Of a stretch of 64,000 bases of DNA, positions 60,570 to 64,000 are shown in pieces (the stretch's first letter is position 1; each line of letters starts with the position of its first letter). The stretch is taken from NCBI GenBank assembly GCA_964563135.1, contig CAZLWV010000018.1:1-64000 (forward strand), read 5' to 3'. The notes below the pieces were generated by a model that worked only from the letters and a program-made list of their open reading frames with translations, was not told the origin of the DNA and made no database searches. Origin of the DNA: JAAYAY01 sp964563135. Lineage in GTDB: Bacteria > Planctomycetota > Planctomycetia > Pirellulales > Thermoguttaceae. Made by a program: the position numbers and the translations under genes.

Positions 60570-62282
60570 TCACTTCACGGATGGTCCAGACGACTCGCCT
60601 TCGCGGATCGTAAGCAGCCGATCGGCATCCACGCCTTCGATCACATCCACCGTGCCGCTGGGCCAGCGAATCTCGATGCGGTCGACCCGGCTGCGTCGAC
60701 CCAATCCAAAATGCAGACGCGTGCCAAAGTGGCTCTGGTAGCTTCGGCCGCTGTGGACCTCGTCGATCCGCTCCAGATCGCCGGCAGCGACCGTGACACG
60801 GGCGCCCACGCCGTCGCGGTTCGATCGGACACCGATCAGGCGGAGTTGAATCCAGTGGTTTCCGTTGCTGGTGGCGTTGCGGAGAATCGTCGGCGGTCGC
60901 CGGGAATTGAGAACAACCACGTCGATCCAGCCGTCGTTGTCGAGATCGTCGAAGGCCGCTCCCCGGCTCGCCTCCACTGGCAGCATGCCGTCGCCGCACC
61001 GATCAGACACGTCCTCGAACTGGCCGTTGCCCTGGTTGAGGATCAACTGGTTTGGCGCCCGGTAGTACGAGCTCGAGTCGAACAGTTCCGCGTTGTCCTC
61101 CGTGTGTCCGCTGGCGATGAAGATGTCGAGATCGCCGTCGTTGTCGAAATCGATCAGCCCGGTTCCCCAGTTGACATACCGGTAGGCTGTGATGCCCGCC
61201 CGGGTCGTTTGGGAGACATCCTCAAAGCGCCCCTTGCCCATGTTGTGGTAGAGGATCGCCATTTCACCCTGGTAACTCGTCATGAAGAAGTCGAACCAAC
61301 CGTCGTTGTCGTAATCGCCGCAGTCGACACCCATGCTGGCGTTCTCGTTCCCATAGCCATCGAAAGCCAGCCCGGCCAGAAGGCCCACCTCCTCGAAGCT
61401 CCCCGTTCCATCGTTTTCAAAGTAGAAGTTCCTGGCCACGTCGTTGAGCACGAACACGTCCGTATCGCCGTCGTTATCCCCGTCGACGCAGACCATTCCC
61501 ATTCCGGTGCCGGCCACCAAACCGATCCCAGATGCCTTGCTGATGTCGGCAAATGTCCCGTCGCCGTTGTTGCGGAACAGGGAATCGGGAACCGGCTGAA
61601 AGTCTCTGGGTGAGGGGTAGCTCGGAATCCCGTCGACCAACCGCTCCACGTGTTCGGCGTAATCGAACCTGAGGTAGTTGGCCGCGTACAGATCCAGATC
61701 GCCATCGTTCTCGATGTCCAGGAAACTGGTACCGGCGCCGACCAGATCACCGTTGCCGACACCGGCCTGTCCGGTAACGTCGGTGAACGTCCCGTCGCCG
61801 TTGTTTCTGTAGAGTACGTTCGGCCCGAAATTGTTCAGGTACAGATCCTGGTCACCGTCGTTGTCGTAGTCGCCGGCCGTCACTCCCAGCCCGAATCCCA
61901 GGTCGCCGGTGCCCGATTCTTCCGTCACGTCCTTGAAGCGGAAGCCGCCCAGGTTGCGATAGAGTGCGTTCCGGGGCGGTCGGGACCGCCTGGAGCCCTC
62001 GAGGGGTTTGCCGTTCAGGAAGTAGATGTCAATCCAGCCGTCGCCGTCGTAGTCAAAGGTGGCCAGGCCTGCGCTCATCGGTTCCACGATGTAGCGCCGG
62101 CCGCTGCTGCCGTCGTCATGGACGAAGTTCACGCCCGTCTCCCCGGTCACTTCGTGGAGCGTTACGGGTCCGGCGCTCGCGGTCTGCGGCGGCGGCACAT
62201 TCTTCCGGCAAGCGCACGCCGCCAGCAGGAATGTGAGGATCAGCAGACAGGATGCGTTTCGACGCACCAGGACAAATGACAT
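60570..62282 (-). CDS. ASPIC/UnbV FG-GAP repeat lipoprotein
   Basis: A 570-residue exported lipoprotein (lipobox LLAACAC near residue 23). Repeated FG-GAP/VCBS calcium-binding units (FDYDGDGWIDIYF, GDYDNDGDQDLYLN, DGDNDGDTDVFVLND, GDYDNDGWFDFFMTSYQGE) predict a beta-propeller. The C-terminal ASPIC/UnbV domain has SNGNHWIQLRLIGVRSNRDG, VHSGRSYQSHFGTRLHFGLG and IEIRWPSGTVDVIEGV. Such proteins are abundant in planctomycetes and are thought to bind surfaces or ligands; no enzyme activity is known. It is followed by remnants of a related gene and preceded by a paralogue about 155 bp upstream, on the same strand. Confidence 0.92.
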   Translation of the reverse strand: MSFVLVRRNASCLLILTFLLAACACRKNVPPPQTASAGPVTLHEVTGETGVNFVHDDGSSGRRYIVEPMSAGLATFDYDGDGWIDIYFLNGKPLEGSRRSRPPRNALYRNLGGFRFKDVTEESGTGDLGFGLGVTAGDYDNDGDQDLYLNNFGPNVLYRNNGDGTFTDVTGQAGVGNGDLVGAGTSFLDIENDGDLDLYAANYLRFDYAEHVERLVDGIPSYPSPRDFQPVPDSLFRNNGDGTFADISKASGIGLVAGTGMGMVCVDGDNDGDTDVFVLNDVARNFYFENDGTGSFEEVGLLAGLAFDGYGNENASMGVDCGDYDNDGWFDFFMTSYQGEMAILYHNMGKGRFEDVSQTTRAGITAYRYVNWGTGLIDFDNDGDLDIFIASGHTEDNAELFDSSSYYRAPNQLILNQGNGQFEDVSDRCGDGMLPVEASRGAAFDDLDNDGWIDVVVLNSRRPPTILRNATSNGNHWIQLRLIGVRSNRDGVGARVTVAAGDLERIDEVHSGRSYQSHFGTRLHFGLGRRSRVDRIEIRWPSGTVDVIEGVDADRLLTIREGESSGPSVK

Positions 62283-62437
62283 AGGCGTTCCAATGCTGCT
62301 TCTACTTGCTGGCGAGACGCCATCTTGCTCGCACGGGTTCTTCCAGGCACCTTCTCCGTCCTTCCGGCTTCTCCCTCAGACCGAGCCGCGAAAAGCCGCC
62401 CACCGCCAACGAGGAGATTGAGTCCCATGATCGCAAC

Positions 62438-64000
62438 TCACTCCGCCTGGTGATCGACGGTGCCCGGCATCTGAGTTCCGGTCCCCTCGGTCAGCATGAT
62501 CAGGCGATCCACCTCAGTATTCTCGAACACCTCGGCCTTGCCTCCGAGCCAGCGAACCTCAACTCGGTCCACCCGATCGCACTTCCCGAGACCGAAGTGC
62601 AGCCGGGTGCCAAAATGCCCCTGGTAACCCCGGCCGCTGTGGACCTCGTCAACGAGCCGAAGCGGACCGGCCTCGATGGCCACTTGGGAACCGACCCCGT
62701 CGCGGTTGCACCTGGTGCCCCGCAGCCGGATCTGCAGCCAGTGGTTGCCGCCCAGCGAATCGTTGCGGATGATTGTTGGCTCCCGCCGCGAATTGAGCAC
62801 GGCCGCATCGATATCACCGTCGTTGTCCAGATCGTCGAACACCGCGCCGCGGCTGCTCCGCCTGGGAGACAGACCGTCGCCGCAACGGTCGGAAACGTTC
62901 TCGAACCTGCCGTTGCCCAGGTTCCGCAGCAGCAGGTTCGGAGCCTCGTAGGCCGTCGAATCGTCGTATTTGTCGATCTCGTCCTGAAGGTGGCCGTTGC
63001 CGATGAACAGGTCGCGGAACCCGTCGTTGTCGAAGTCGACCATCCCCACGCCCCAGTTGACATAGGGGTAGGCCCCTTCGCCCGCCCCCGAGGCCAGGGT
63101 CACATCGCCAAACGTGCCGTTGCCCAGGTTTCGGTAGAGAACGGGCAGCTCTCCCTGGTAGGAAGTCATGAAGAAGTCAAGCCAGCCGTCGTTGTCGTAG
63201 TCCCCGCAGTCAACACCCATGCTGCCGAGTTCATCCCCGTACAGGTTGTAGGCCATCCCAGATGCCAATCCAGCTTCCTCAAAATGCCCGCTGCCGTCGT
63301 TGACCATGAGGAAATTGCCTGCAACGTCGTTGAGAATGAACACATCCGAATCGCCGTCCCTGTCGAAATCGCAGCAAACCATCCCCATGCCGGAACCGGC
63401 ATGATCGGCGATCCCCGATGGATCACTCACGTCGGTGAATGTGCCGTCACCGTTGTTGCGATAGAGCACCGAGGGAAGCGGCTGGTAGTCCCGAGGGCCG
63501 GCGTACTCCATGAATCCTTGCGTCGAATGGGTTACATGGTTTTCGAAAGTGAAGTCCACATAAATCGCCACGTACAGATCGAGCCATCCATCTCCATCCA
63601 CGTCGACAAACGCTGCTCCGGCCCCCACTTTGTGCCCGCGAGCAACCCCGGCCAACTCGGTCACGTTGGTAAAAGTGCCATCGCCATTGTTGCGATAGAG
63701 CACGTTGGGGCCGAAGTTATTCACGTAGATGTCCTGATCGCCGTCGTTGTCGTAATCGGCGGCAGCCACCCCCAGTCCGAAACCGGCATCGCCAACACCG
63801 GCCTTGTCCGTCACGTCCTCGAACTGCCAGTTGCCGAGGTTTCGCCACAGTTCGTTCCTGGGGGCCTTGCCACGGACTGCACCACCCAGCGGCGCTCCGT
63901 TGACGAAGTAGATGTCGATCCAGCCGTCCCCGTCGTAATCCAGCGTGGCCAGGCCTGCGCTGACTGTCTCCGGAATGTAGCGCTGCCCGCTGCTCCCGTC
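62438..64000 (-). CDS. ASPIC/UnbV FG-GAP repeat protein (5' end beyond window)
   Basis: At least 520 residues; the frame is open at the window edge, so the start and leader are not seen. FG-GAP units include LDYDGDGWIDIYFVNGAP, ADYDNDGDQDIYVNNFGPN, CDFDRDGDSDVFILND and GDYDNDGWLDFFMTSYQGE. The ASPIC end has GNHWLQIRLRGTRCNRDGVG, VHSGRGYQGHFGTRLHFGLG and VEVRWLGGKAEVFENTEVDR. It is a close tandem paralogue of the gene at 60570, with matching order of units, and the two probably arose by duplication. Confidence 0.9.
   Translation of the reverse strand, partial: DGSSGQRYIPETVSAGLATLDYDGDGWIDIYFVNGAPLGGAVRGKAPRNELWRNLGNWQFEDVTDKAGVGDAGFGLGVAAADYDNDGDQDIYVNNFGPNVLYRNNGDGTFTNVTELAGVARGHKVGAGAAFVDVDGDGWLDLYVAIYVDFTFENHVTHSTQGFMEYAGPRDYQPLPSVLYRNNGDGTFTDVSDPSGIADHAGSGMGMVCCDFDRDGDSDVFILNDVAGNFLMVNDGSGHFEEAGLASGMAYNLYGDELGSMGVDCGDYDNDGWLDFFMTSYQGELPVLYRNLGNGTFGDVTLASGAGEGAYPYVNWGVGMVDFDNDGFRDLFIGNGHLQDEIDKYDDSTAYEAPNLLLRNLGNGRFENVSDRCGDGLSPRRSSRGAVFDDLDNDGDIDAAVLNSRREPTIIRNDSLGGNHWLQIRLRGTRCNRDGVGSQVAIEAGPLRLVDEVHSGRGYQGHFGTRLHFGLGKCDRVDRVEVRWLGGKAEVFENTEVDRLIMLTEGTGTQMPGTVDHQAE

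Noticed and set aside
1..64000. CRISPR arrays, rRNA genes, intact tRNA genes, insertion sequences or an origin
   Set aside because: No regularly spaced direct repeats, conserved rRNA blocks, full cloverleaf, transposase or DnaA-box cluster was found by eye.

Overview
The window looks like one scaffold of a high-GC planctomycete, probably of the Pirellulales/Thermogutta type. It carries several protein families typical of that phylum: a DUF1549/DUF1553 protein next to a Tat-exported DUF1501 protein and a secreted pre-peptidase-domain protein, a DUF1598 protein, two ASPIC/UnbV FG-GAP lipoproteins, a secreted SAM methyltransferase, an ECF sigma factor with FecR-like partners, an anaerobic sulfatase-maturase and two GroEL paralogues. 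A run of ten Ns at 4149-4158 marks a scaffold join, so this is draft sequence. Four otherwise convincing genes each carry one frameshift (near 3608, 17960, 24800 and 54545). Indel errors must therefore be weighed against real decay throughout.

Layout. 1-1.5 kb: the end of a HEPN-like gene, an HNH endonuclease with a decayed duplicate of its tail, and a 5' half of tRNA-Arg. 1.7-4.6 kb: 2-Cys peroxiredoxin, a PADK-repeat lipoprotein, a frameshifted CBS-pair gene, the gap with a perfect 34-bp inverted repeat, and dispersed repeats. 4.6-12.8 kb: multi-PAS histidine kinase, YVTN-propeller/dihaem cytochrome, radical-SAM sulfatase-maturase, pyrF and lipoprotein MsrB. 12.8-23.3 kb: a hydrogen-metabolism region, with a Tat-exported [FeFe] hydrogenase, a secreted glycosidase-like protein, a secreted methyltransferase with a dinucleotide-repeat frameshift, a NifX-like protein and an electron-bifurcating-type [FeFe] hydrogenase operon in the order B-A-C. 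23.6-29.1 kb: FecR-like / ECF sigma / FecR-like cluster and a multipass membrane protein. 29.3-36.1 kb: YacG, FmdB-like zinc ribbon, grpE, dnaJ, groEL1, groES and groEL2, all on the minus strand. 37.1-46.1 kb: a planctomycete cell-surface cassette led by a 1637-residue protein with an alanine-rich coiled coil built from 98- and 87-residue repeats. 46.2-51.5 kb: dcd, Tat-exported Gfo/Idh oxidoreductase, VOC protein, methyltransferase and DEAD-box helicase. 52.4-59.4 kb: transglutaminase/serine-hydrolase fusion (frameshifted), DUF1598, unknown protein, ogt and Tat-exported superoxide dismutase. 59.7-64 kb: remnants of an UnbV gene and of an SLC13 permease, then two UnbV/ASPIC genes, the last cut by the window edge.

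How the parts fit (inference). The two hydrogenase types, the radical-SAM maturase, and the exported peroxide, superoxide and methionine-sulfoxide defences suggest a facultative or micro-aerobic fermenter that meets oxygen. The surface cassette and sulfatase maturase fit polysaccharide degradation.

The least explained signals are four. First, a 20-codon dispersed element (4501 and 51683) whose seven third-position differences are all synonymous. Second, a three-hairpin dispersed repeat (30771 and 57979). Both lie upstream of genes in the same relative orientation. Third, the exact 98/87-residue periodicity of the giant coiled-coil protein. Fourth, the (CT)6 tract at the end of a signal-peptide coding region, where one unit fewer restores the frame.
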